DNA from: Methanobacteriota archaeon
GTDB taxonomy: Archaea > Halobacteriota > Methanosarcinia > Methanosarcinales > Methanosarcinaceae
Assembly: GCA_030837265.1 (NCBI GenBank)
Contig: JAUPKV010000212.1
Location: forward strand, 1 to 6,051
Direction: 5' to 3'
DNA length: 6,051 nt
Shown here: in pieces, positions 1-5,354 of the stretch
Layout of the letters: every line of letters starts with the position of its first letter
How positions within the stretch are numbered: the stretch's first letter is position 1
Made by a program: the position numbers and the translations under genes
Notes under the pieces: generated by a model
What the model was told of the DNA's origin: nothing
Databases searched by the model: none
The model's input: the letters and a program-made list of their open reading frames with translations, nothing else

Positions 1-114
1 CTAGAAGTAAAATCACAAGGATTGTAACCAATTACAAAATCTAGTGATTTTTAATTTTACGTTCATCACTGGATTTTGGTACTGAGTCCACATTTGTCGC
101 ATAAAATACTAGTA

Positions 115-243
115 GAGCTGATCTCAAAACTCAAAATTGCTTCTCTAAAGCTCGAATTTAGAATGATCGATTGAACTTCTGGTCATGAAAATAGTTTTGA
201 AAATTTACTGATTTGAGAATAAAGTTGGTTTTGGGATGACCTC
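115..243. mobile_element. MITE-like element, copy 1
   Basis: A 129-bp non-coding element whose ends are imperfect inverted repeats. The left end reads GAGCTGATCTCAAAAC and the reverse complement of the right end reads GAGGTCATCCCAAAAC (13 of 16 match). A second copy lies at 1954-2084 in the same orientation, about three quarters identical by eye along its whole length, including the interior. Small size, no ORF, inverted termini and more than one copy fit a miniature inverted-repeat transposable element mobilised in trans by a full IS. The parent IS family cannot be named from the sequence. I see no clear target-site duplication, so the exact ends could be off by a few bases. Confidence 0.6.
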
Positions 244-361
244 ATATAAAAATCTGTTTTTTGTGGTGAAGAAAAAAGCACAGAGCCTATATTAGAATTT
301 ACAGAATTTTTAGTACACCGCCGATTTTTGGCCTTCTTACTTTAAAGGAAGACAGAATTTT
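244..361. other. AT-rich intergenic DNA, no feature seen
   Basis: This lies between MITE-like copy 1 and the terminator of the exported-protein gene. It has no ORF, no recognisable RNA and no convincing repeat. Positions 1-114 are likewise AT-rich and without a supportable feature. Confidence 0.5.
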
Positions 362-393
362 TAAAAAATTAGTAAAAGGAAATATAATTTCCT
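362..393 (-). terminator. Hairpin plus T-run terminator of the NosD-like/PKD gene
   Basis: A perfect 7-bp stem (AGGAAAT, 377-383, with ATTTCCT, 387-393) and a 3-base loop directly abut the TGA stop of the minus-strand gene. Read on the minus strand, the stem is followed by a T-rich stretch including TTTTTT. This is the shape of an intrinsic terminator. The stem is short and AT-rich, so strength is uncertain. Confidence 0.5.
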
Positions 394-1529
394 CATTTAG
401 TAACTTTTACAAACTGACTCTTTGAACTGCGTCCTATCTTGTTAGTTTCCGTCAAAGTAACTTTGAACTTTCCAGTTTTTGTATATTTGTGTGATGGATT
501 CTTTAAAGTGGAAGTTGCTCCATCTCCAAAGCTCCATTTTTCTGTCATATTTACTCCTTTGCTTGTATCTGTGAACTTGACTGTTAAGGGTACTTTCCCG
601 CTTGATTTTGACATTTTAAAAGAAGCTACCGGAGCTTTAATGGCAACAAGAGGTAAGTAGTCAGTATTTTTACTATCCATAATATAAGGAGAATCTGCAA
701 TTCCATCATAGTTCTTATCAGAAGCTGTCTGAGAGAAGCCTTTGCCATTAGGGGCTCCCCAGAAGTTCCCGCCAATATAAGGTCCTAAAACGATATTATA
801 ATCTGGAGTCTTAGTGGTATTCCAAGTATTTGGCTCGCTGTTCCATTCCGTATCGAATTCTATGTTCTTTTTGTTGCTAAAGTAATTGTTATAAATACCA
901 CCAGCACTATCTCTAAAAAACTTAATTCCTACATCACAGTCAGTTATTTTATTTCCTGAAATGTCTGCACTTGTTCCTGATCCAGCTGCTTGACTTAAAA
1001 GTATTCCAACATCCGCGTTCCTAATTTTATTTCCAGTTATCTCTACACCAGTATCACTTAAAACAATCCCGCCTTTTGTAAAATCGTTGTTTTTGATAGT
1101 ACCAGAAGACATTTCTCCACAAAGATAAGCATCACAAGAATAGAAATAATTATTTCTTATTATTTGACCAGTTGCTCCTAAGCCACCTAAATCAATTCCG
1201 CTTCTCGTGATAGAGAATCCATTGATATTAATATCGTGTTGTCCATATTGACCGTAAGGGTCAGTAATATCAGTGAATCCATCAACCTTTGGATAACCTT
1301 TTCCAAGAATTGTTAAGCTACTTGTTGTGATATTAACGGTCTCATGATAGGTCCCAGATTTAACAATAATGGTATCTCCTTCTTGAGCATGATCCATAGC
1401 ATTTTGAATTGTCTTGTACTTTTCTTTAGGCCCTACGTTTAGAGTAGCGGCTGATGCAGTAGATGAAACAATGATTAAAAATAAAATCATTACTGCCGAT
1501 ATTAAAGCTACTTTTTTGTTAGTTTTCAT
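393..1529 (-). CDS. Exported NosD-like beta-helix protein with C-terminal PKD domain
   Basis: The 378-residue product is predicted to be secreted. Residues 1-27 form a Sec signal peptide: basic start, hydrophobic core at about 8-22, likely cleavage after the second Ala of SASA. Residues 29-295 resemble the NosD/parallel beta-helix class: TIQNAMDHAQEGDTIIVKSG at 40-59, then repeated short G-x-I-x-x-N turns (GQIIRNNYF, GTIKNNDF, VEITGNKI, ADISGNKI, GGIYNNYF), closing with NFWGAPNGKG and DKNYDGIADSPY. Residues 298-378 are a PKD domain with WSFGDG (332-337) and NPSHKYTKTGKFKVTLT. Potential N-glycosylation sequons are N66, N237 and N327. No C-terminal membrane segment or other anchor is visible, so it is probably a soluble or S-layer-associated exoprotein. 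Such proteins are common in Methanosarcina envelopes and usually have no known substrate. Adhesion or polysaccharide binding is inference. The ATG start is supported by the signal peptide immediately after it. The gene stands alone between two MITE-like copies. Confidence 0.88.
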   Translation of the reverse strand: MKTNKKVALISAVMILFLIIVSSTASAATLNVGPKEKYKTIQNAMDHAQEGDTIIVKSGTYHETVNITTSSLTILGKGYPKVDGFTDITDPYGQYGQHDININGFSITRSGIDLGGLGATGQIIRNNYFYSCDAYLCGEMSSGTIKNNDFTKGGIVLSDTGVEITGNKIRNADVGILLSQAAGSGTSADISGNKITDCDVGIKFFRDSAGGIYNNYFSNKKNIEFDTEWNSEPNTWNTTKTPDYNIVLGPYIGGNFWGAPNGKGFSQTASDKNYDGIADSPYIMDSKNTDYLPLVAIKAPVASFKMSKSSGKVPLTVKFTDTSKGVNMTEKWSFGDGATSTLKNPSHKYTKTGKFKVTLTETNKIGRSSKSQFVKVTK

Positions 1530-1584
1530 TGTCTACACTCATATATTCAATATTCATACATAAAATATCAAGAATTTAGATATG

Positions 1585-1592
1585 TTTTATAA
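1585..1592 (-). promoter_or_regulatory. TATA box for the NosD-like/PKD gene
   Basis: On the minus strand this reads TTATAAAA, a good archaeal box A. It lies about 55 bases before the ATG, which would place transcription start near 1563 and give a leader of some 30 bases. The only ribosome-binding candidate is a weak GAGTG about 7 bases before the ATG. Confidence 0.5.
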
Positions 1593-1953
1593 TATTAAAC
1601 TTTCTCATGTTAATCGAAGTTTTATAAAAATTAGTTTACTTTTATGGTAAAAAAGATATTATTTTATAATAAAGGCAATTTATAGGATTTATTTTAAAAG
1701 CTATGCATATACTCAAATATCCCCCATAATTTGGGTATCTTCGTGAATTTACTGTGAGTTTAATGTAAGATTTCCCCCATTGTATGAAAGCAGGTTCTTC
1801 TGAAGCTGTATTTTCTCCCCAGAAACCTCAATTCTTGATATTTGTGATTTTACATAAAAATCGATACTATCAAAGGCTACCTGAATAGTTACGAAATAAG
1901 TATTTAACCAGAAAATACTGCGGAATACAGGATTTAAGTCTCTTTTTTATAAA
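1593..1953. other. AT-rich intergenic DNA with one hairpin
   Basis: No ORF or known RNA is seen. The only structure is an imperfect inverted repeat, ATACTCAAAT (1709-1718) against ATTTGGGTAT (1729-1738), nine of ten pairing. Its loop carries CCCCC, and the loop word TCCCCCAT recurs at 1773-1780. Function unknown. It lies about 180 bases upstream of the exported-protein gene. Confidence 0.4.
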
Positions 1954-2084
1954 GAGCTGATCCCAAAACTCAAAAATTGCTTCTTTAAATCTCTATTTCG
2001 AAATAATTAGTCGAGCTGCTAATCGAAAAGTAGTTCTGAAATTCTTATGAATTTGGGAATAAAAATTGGTTTTGGGATAGGCTC
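1954..2084. mobile_element. MITE-like element, copy 2
   Basis: A 131-bp second copy of the element at 115-243. The left end GAGCTGATCCCAAAAC pairs with the right end, whose reverse complement is GAGCCTATCCCAAAAC (14 of 16 match). Interior landmarks shared with copy 1 include TTGCTTCT near the left end and GGGAATAAA/GAGAATAAA followed by TTGGTTTTGGGAT near the right end. The ends are better preserved than in copy 1. No ORF and no clear target duplication. Confidence 0.6.
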
Positions 2085-2106
2085 AACATCAAAAACTTAT
2101 CAAAAT

Positions 2107-2276
2107 GACTTTTGGTCCAACTCCCCAACTCTGTATCCAATTGAAAAAAAGACTTTAATAAACCTCCTATATTGAAAATAAGGTTGAAGTGACTCCTAAA
2201 AAATTGAACTAAAAATTGTAATAATTGGACTAAAATCTCTTTGATTTTTGGTCTAATCAGGATTTTTAGTCCAATT
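2107..2276. repeat. Cluster of direct and inverted TTGGACTAAAA-like repeats
   Basis: Related words occur at 2107-2120 (GACTTTTGGTCCAA), 2202-2217 (AATTGAACTAAAAATT), 2223-2237 (AATTGGACTAAAATC), 2243-2257 (GATTTTTGGTCTAAT) and 2261-2276 (GATTTTTAGTCCAATT), with a weaker partial match at 2136-2145. The arms 2223-2237 and 2261-2276 are inverted repeats that pair over 15 bases with one bulged base, and the inner words are also inverted relative to each other. The cluster sits just past the 3' end of the primase-like relic. It could be a terminator for that gene, or iteron-like binding sites left from a replicon. The sequence does not decide between these. Confidence 0.55.
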
Positions 2277-2299
2277 GCTCAATCTAAAAGCCAGCTACG

Positions 2300-2632
2300 T
2301 TATTGTTTTAAGGCTATTCCTTCCCAGACATAAGGTTTATTCCCAGTAGTAACCCTGAATGTGTTATATCCGAGTTTCTTGAATCTGCCACTAAATGCGT
2401 TGTTTCCTAAAGGCTTTTTTCCTTTCTTATTACACCAATCTAGATAAGCCGCATAAATTATATGCTTCTCAAGATCATTAACACTCATACTACCTGTCCA
2501 GCATGTGCCGAAAAATATGGGAAAAACTACGTTGTTATCGTAGCCGAAGTTTAAAATAAAAATAGAGTCATAATATTGCCGGTTTGCGCCTATCCCGACT
2601 TTTAACTCTTTTAATTCTATAAAGGCGGGCAC
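2300..2632 (-). pseudogene. Probable relic of a phage/plasmid-type primase-helicase C-terminus
   Basis: This reads as 110 residues from a GTG at 2632 with no ribosome binding site that I can see. Residues from about 51 on (VNDLEKHIIYAAYLDWCNKK, then GKKPLGNNAFSGRFKKLGYN and a closing YVWEGIAL) match the pattern of the winged-helix domain ending D5/P4-like primase-helicases of archaeal and bacterial mobile elements: an aromatic YxxWC, G-x-x-PL, FxxxLxxxG, then a final GIxL. Such proteins are normally many hundreds of residues long, and no primase or helicase motifs (Walker A/B) are present upstream. The first 50 residues look unrelated, so the 5' part was probably lost or replaced. It may be untranslated, or a small stand-alone DNA-binding protein. 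The assignment is by pattern recognition only. Confidence 0.45.
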
Positions 2633-2666
2633 GAAAAAACTGTAATTTCGTAATAAGTTCTTTCAG

Positions 2667-2744
2667 TTAGTCCTCTCGAGCGTAGCGAAACTCGGGCGGA
2701 AAAGCTAAAACTCTAAAAAATTAGTCCTCTTGAGCGAAGCGAAA
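2667..2744. repeat. Direct repeat TTAGTCCTCT-YGAGCGWAGCGAAA, two copies
   Basis: Positions 2667-2690 and 2721-2744 match at 22 of 24 bases with a 54-base period. The second copy forms one side of the TPR-gene terminator. Both carry the AGCGAAAC/AGCGAAAA word that is tandemly repeated at 2761-2802. Composition is far richer in GC than the flanking relic. Confidence 0.6.
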
Positions 2745-2749
2745 AGGAC
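2715..2749 (-). terminator. Terminator downstream of the TPR gene
   Basis: On the minus strand GTCCTTTT (2749-2742) pairs with AAGAGGAC (2731-2724) over 8 bp with one G-U wobble and a 10-base loop. It is followed at once by TAATTTTTT (down to 2715). It lies about 80 bases beyond the TPR stop codon, with the 14-bp tandem repeats in between, and no other gene ends nearby on that strand. Confidence 0.6.
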
Positions 2750-2760
2750 CTCGTGCTCCC

Positions 2761-2818
2761 GAAGCGAAACTCGGGAAGCGAAACTCGGGAAGCGAAACTC
2801 GGGCGAGGCGCAGTTCGG
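2761..2818. repeat. 14-bp tandem repeat GAAGCGAAACTCGG, three perfect units plus one degenerate
   Basis: Perfect units lie at 2761-2774, 2775-2788 and 2789-2802. A fourth, degenerate 16-base unit (GCGAGGCGCAGTTCGG) spans 2803-2818 and ends 8 bases before the TPR stop. Each unit boundary contains CCGA/TCGG complementarity, so a transcript could form a series of small hairpins in the 3' untranslated region of the TPR mRNA. The array has no gene of its own; apparent ORFs across it are repeat artefacts. Confidence 0.75.
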
Positions 2819-2826
2819 GAAGAAAG

Positions 2827-3990
2827 TCACTTCTTTTGCTCTCTTCTCCGACCCCAACTTTTCTCAGTTCCATCTTCTTTTGGCTCTTTTCTGGTCCATT
2901 CGCTCCTTGTAGTCCCTTCTCTTCTTTGCTCCGTTCCCTTACCCCAACTTTTTTCAGTTTCCTCTCTTTTTGGCTCTTTCCTTGTCCATACATTCCTCCT
3001 TATTTTCGGCATTTTTTTATAGATTTCCTCTTCCTCTTCATCCAGGCCGAACCCGAGTTTGGAGCTTACGGAAGCTCTGGCTTGTCTGGCCTCGGCATAG
3101 TCAGGATTGATCTTCAGGGCTCTATCAATGGCTCTCAAGGCTTCTTCATTCTTTTCCAAACCAGAAAGAGCCAGGCCTTTGCAGTACCAGGCATCGGCAG
3201 AATCAGGCTTTATTGAGATCGCTTTGTTGCAGGCCTCAAGGGTTCTTTTATATTTGCCGAGCTTTAAATGGACAAGGCCTTTCCCAACCCAGGTCTTTGC
3301 ATTGTCAGGGTTTATTTTGAGGGCAGCGTCATACGCTATCATGGCTTCTACGGGCCTGTTCAGACTGTAGAGGGCAAAGGCTTTACCTTCCCATGTTCGG
3401 GCAAGTTGCTGGTCTAGTTGGAGGGCGGCATCATAGGCTTTTATAGCTTCTTCGTACCTGCCGAGGTCGGCAAGGACAGAGCCTTTTGCATGCCAGGCAC
3501 CTGTAAGTTTCGGATTGGCAGCAAGGGCTTTTTCACAGGCCAGAAGGGCTTTTTCGTGCTGCCCGAGCTTGCAGAGAACTGAGGTTTTGATATTCCAGGT
3601 TTTGTCGCTGTCAGGTTTTATTTCAAGCAGGCTGTCAAAAGCTTGCAGGGCAGCTTCCTCCATTTTTAGCTGCAGGAGCAAGAAACCTTTTTCATAAAGG
3701 TATCCCGGGTTCTCAGGCTCTATTTCAAGGGCTTTTCCAATTGCTTTAAGGGAGTCCCTATACATCTTGTGCCTTAGATAAACTGCGGCTTTCCCTGCCC
3801 AGGCACCTGCATCATGCGGGTTTTTTGCAAGGGCTTTTTCGTGGACTTCTAGAGCTTTATTAAGGCGTCCATATGCGGTTTCACCTGCCTTGCCTGCATC
3901 TTTCCTGGAGGTCCTGCTTGTTTTGCCTGTTTTGCTTGGCCTGCATGTCTTTCCTTTCCTGTCTGTCTTTCTTTTAGGGTTATTTTCCAT
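2827..3990 (-). CDS. TPR protein with seven tandem repeats and a charged repeated tail
   Basis: The 387-residue, soluble, probably cytoplasmic product is a scaffold for protein-protein contacts. Residues 1-35 are a Lys/Arg/Ser/Thr-rich basic leader. Residues 40-60 hold a half repeat (helix B only). Seven full 34-residue TPRs follow, starting near 61, 95, 129, 163, 197, 231 and 265, each with the expected pattern (for example AWHAKGSVLADLGRYEEAIK, then ALxxxP). An acidic DEEEEEIYKK linker (317-326) leads to a strongly charged tail in which WTRKEPK and TEKSWG occur twice (335-350 and 365-380). The tail is encoded by a 90-bp DNA duplication, and is not part of the TPR fold. No signal peptide or membrane segment is visible. 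TPR proteins of this kind are numerous in Methanosarcina; the partner is unknown. The ATG at 3990 is the first start of the frame with TPR-like coding quality, although its ribosome binding site is weak. The gene is single and divergent from the methyltransferase. Confidence 0.9.
   Translation of the reverse strand: MENNPKRKTDRKGKTCRPSKTGKTSRTSRKDAGKAGETAYGRLNKALEVHEKALAKNPHDAGAWAGKAAVYLRHKMYRDSLKAIGKALEIEPENPGYLYEKGFLLLQLKMEEAALQAFDSLLEIKPDSDKTWNIKTSVLCKLGQHEKALLACEKALAANPKLTGAWHAKGSVLADLGRYEEAIKAYDAALQLDQQLARTWEGKAFALYSLNRPVEAMIAYDAALKINPDNAKTWVGKGLVHLKLGKYKRTLEACNKAISIKPDSADAWYCKGLALSGLEKNEEALRAIDRALKINPDYAEARQARASVSSKLGFGLDEEEEEIYKKMPKIRRNVWTRKEPKREETEKSWGKGTEQRREGTTRSEWTRKEPKEDGTEKSWGRRREQKK
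2851..3030 (-). repeat. 90-bp tandem duplication inside the TPR gene
   Basis: Positions 2851-2900 and 2941-2990 align without gaps at an exact 90-base spacing and are about 80 percent identical, sharing ACCCCAACTT, TTCAGTT, TTTTGGCTCTTT and GTCCAT. The second halves of the two units have diverged. A period of 30 codons keeps the frame, which explains the doubled WTRKEPK...TEKSWG motif in the protein tail. Confidence 0.7.
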
Positions 3991-4028
3991 AGTATCGGTC
4001 CGGTATTATTTTGTATGTGGAAACGCTT

Positions 4029-4056
4029 TTTTGTAAAGAGAATTTTGTAAAGAGAA
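4029..4056. repeat. Perfect 14-bp tandem duplication upstream of the TPR gene
   Basis: TTTTGTAAAGAGAA occurs at 4029-4042 and again at 4043-4056. On the minus strand it gives two CTTTACAAAA words about 40-60 bases before the TPR start, where a promoter would be expected. These are only loosely TATA-like. It could be a duplicated box A or regulator site, or simple slippage. Confidence 0.6.
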
Positions 4057-4240
4057 TAAAGTACATTCCAACTCTCCCCTGAAGGGCGGCAAATTCTCGG
4101 AGAAATCTTCTTTCAGACTCAGTTCTCTTATTTTAAACTGCTCCTGTGAACCTATTTTAAGTAACAGGGTAAGGGATTTATTCAGCAGGAGGGAAGAAAC
4201 ATTTTCGATGCATTCTCTTGCCTCTTACATATCTATCTCA
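4057..4240. other. Intergenic DNA between divergent genes, no gene seen
   Basis: This part of the 3991-4457 gap shows no ORF with coding character and no recognised RNA or riboswitch. The rest of the gap holds the duplicated 14-mer, promoter-like words, two palindromes and the in-frame methyltransferase leader from 4314. Confidence 0.4.
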
Positions 4241-4248
4241 TTTAAATA
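4241..4248 (+). promoter_or_regulatory. Possible TATA box for the methyltransferase
   Basis: TTTAAATA is a reasonable archaeal box A and would place transcription start near 4270, upstream of every candidate translation start. TTATTATAAT at 4287-4296 is an alternative, giving a start near 4317 and a short leader to the ATG at 4342. The sequence alone does not choose between them. Confidence 0.35.
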
Positions 4249-4253
4249 GTGTT

Positions 4254-4297
4254 CATTATAATGACGATTTCTGTCTATAAGGATCATTATTATAATG
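4254..4297. promoter_or_regulatory. Pair of CATTATAATG palindromes, possible operator
   Basis: CATTATAATG at 4254-4263 is a perfect 10-bp palindrome. A near copy, CATTATTATAATG, lies at 4285-4297 with one extra unit in the centre. They sit where a regulator of the downstream methyltransferase would bind, about three helical turns apart. AT-rich palindromes can arise by chance, so the operator role is inferred. Confidence 0.3.
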
Positions 4298-4457
4298 AAA
4301 CTCATGGGAATAAACTGTACCTATAGTCAAAATCTTCAAGGATGAATCTCACACGCCTCTAAACCCCTTTCCCTCGATCTTTGCCAGAACCTCAAAACCT
4401 TCTCTTTTCGAACCCGGAGAGCCTCACTTCTGGGACGACCCTCACATTTCAAAGAGC

Positions 4458-5201
4458 ATGCTAGAAGCCCATCTTGACCAGGAACATAACGGTGCAAGCC
4501 GGAAAATCACTGAAATTGAAAAAACGATCTGCCACCTGACTGCCTCAGGCATATTTAAAACCGGAGACATGGTGCTTGATCTAGGCTGTGGACCCGGGTT
4601 ATACAGCAGCAGGTTGGGTCGAGAAGGAATGAAGGTCACAGGCATTGACATATCCCAATTGTCCGTTGACTATGCCCGCTCTCAGGCTGAAAATGAAGGG
4701 CTGGATATCGAATATATCTGTGCCGATTTTTTCAATATCGAGTATGAAGAGACTTTTGATATCGTTCTTCAGGTCTATGGAGAAATCTGCACTTTTTCCG
4801 ATGAAAAACTGAGCCTGCTCCTTAACCTGATACACAGAGCACTCAAGAACAGCGGGATTTTTATTTTTGACGTGTCCACACGGACGCTTCGCCTGCGAGA
4901 AGGGCTTAAAAACAGATGGTACGTTTCCGAAGGAGGGTTCTGGAGACCGGGAAAACACCTTGTACTGGAAGAGGGGTTCGATTACCCGGAAAATGATGTC
5001 TGGATGAATCAGTATATCGTTATGGATGAAGACGGCACAGTTAAGACCTACAGACTCTGGCTGCATGACTATTCTCTTGAGACGGTAAGCCGGGTGCTTG
5101 AGCAGAATGGGTTTAAGGTCGAGAAGATATGGAACAGCTTTTCCGGAGAACCGTACAGAGAAGGCGGAGACTGGATAGCGATAGCGGCAAGGAAAGTATA
5201 G
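4458..5201 (+). CDS. Class I SAM-dependent methyltransferase, start disrupted or misplaced
   Basis: From the first in-frame ATG this encodes 247 residues with a Rossmann-like methyltransferase fold. Motif I is VLDLGCGPG (39-47), followed by VTGIDIS (60-66, acidic residue for the SAM ribose), YICADF (87-92), DIVLQVYGEICTF (101-113) and FIFDVSTRTL. It transfers a methyl group from SAM to an unknown acceptor; small molecule and protein targets are both possible. The open frame continues upstream to 4314 and there encodes PSLFEPGEPHFWDDPHISKS, ending directly at the ATG. That segment looks like the usual N-terminus of this methyltransferase group, so the true protein is about 35-40 residues longer. 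No ATG, GTG or TTG exists in that extension (see findings). The stop is TAG at 5199-5201; reading through it as pyrrolysine would add only twelve residues (Pyl included) before TAA. The gene is alone between a divergent TPR gene and a separately promoted MBL gene. Confidence 0.8.
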   Translation: MLEAHLDQEHNGASRKITEIEKTICHLTASGIFKTGDMVLDLGCGPGLYSSRLGREGMKVTGIDISQLSVDYARSQAENEGLDIEYICADFFNIEYEETFDIVLQVYGEICTFSDEKLSLLLNLIHRALKNSGIFIFDVSTRTLRLREGLKNRWYVSEGGFWRPGKHLVLEEGFDYPENDVWMNQYIVMDEDGTVKTYRLWLHDYSLETVSRVLEQNGFKVEKIWNSFSGEPYREGGDWIAIAARKV

Positions 5202-5266
5202 GTGAATTGTGAAAATATCGGGTTGCTTGAAAAATAACCGAAACATTTGCGAGTAATTTTGAAAAA

Positions 5267-5274
5267 TTTATAAA
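5267..5274 (+). promoter_or_regulatory. TATA box for the MBL-fold gene
   Basis: TTTATAAA preceded by an A-rich BRE-like stretch (GAAAAA) is a textbook archaeal promoter. It predicts transcription start near 5296, giving an untranslated leader of roughly 55-60 bases. This argues that the gene is transcribed independently of the methyltransferase. Confidence 0.65.
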
Positions 5275-5344
5275 GATTGCACTCATTCAGGTTTACATAC
5301 ATCTCATAAAATATCTGGGGACAATTTACACTCCAGAAAAAATC

Positions 5345-5349
5345 AGGTG
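5345..5349 (+). promoter_or_regulatory. Ribosome binding site of the MBL-fold gene
   Basis: AGGTG lies 5 bases before the ATG at 5355 and matches the archaeal anti-Shine-Dalgarno core GGAGGTG. It fixes the start at 5355 rather than at the later in-frame ATG codons. Confidence 0.6.
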
Positions 5350-5354
5350 TCTAT

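Noticed and set aside
439..660. 73-residue plus-strand ORF antisense to the PKD domain
   Set aside because: It mirrors the PKD coding sequence and has no ribosome site or family resemblance.
2667..2818. CRISPR array
   Set aside because: Units are 14 bp and directly adjacent, without unique spacers, so this is a simple tandem repeat.
2721..3216. Several ORFs on both strands across 2721-3216
   Set aside because: Their products are translations of the tandem repeats and of the TPR tail in wrong frames (Ser/Phe/Leu-rich or repeated SETREAKLG words). The TPR frame explains the region.
4295..4345. Short ORF MKLMGINCTYSQNLQG ahead of the methyltransferase
   Set aside because: Sixteen codons in a different frame with no features. 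A leader peptide is possible, but nothing supports it.
5199..5237. Pyrrolysine read-through of the methyltransferase TAG stop
   Set aside because: Read-through would add just twelve unremarkable residues, and the protein already ends normally with respect to its fold. TAG is most simply a stop here.
5217..5240. Terminator after the methyltransferase
   Set aside because: The only candidate stem (CGGGTT with AACCG) is five pairs with a bulge and is not followed by a T-run.
4599..5246. 215-residue minus-strand ORF antisense to the methyltransferase
   Set aside because: It lies wholly against a gene with clear methyltransferase motifs, shows no domain pattern, and is open only because of the codon composition of the other strand.
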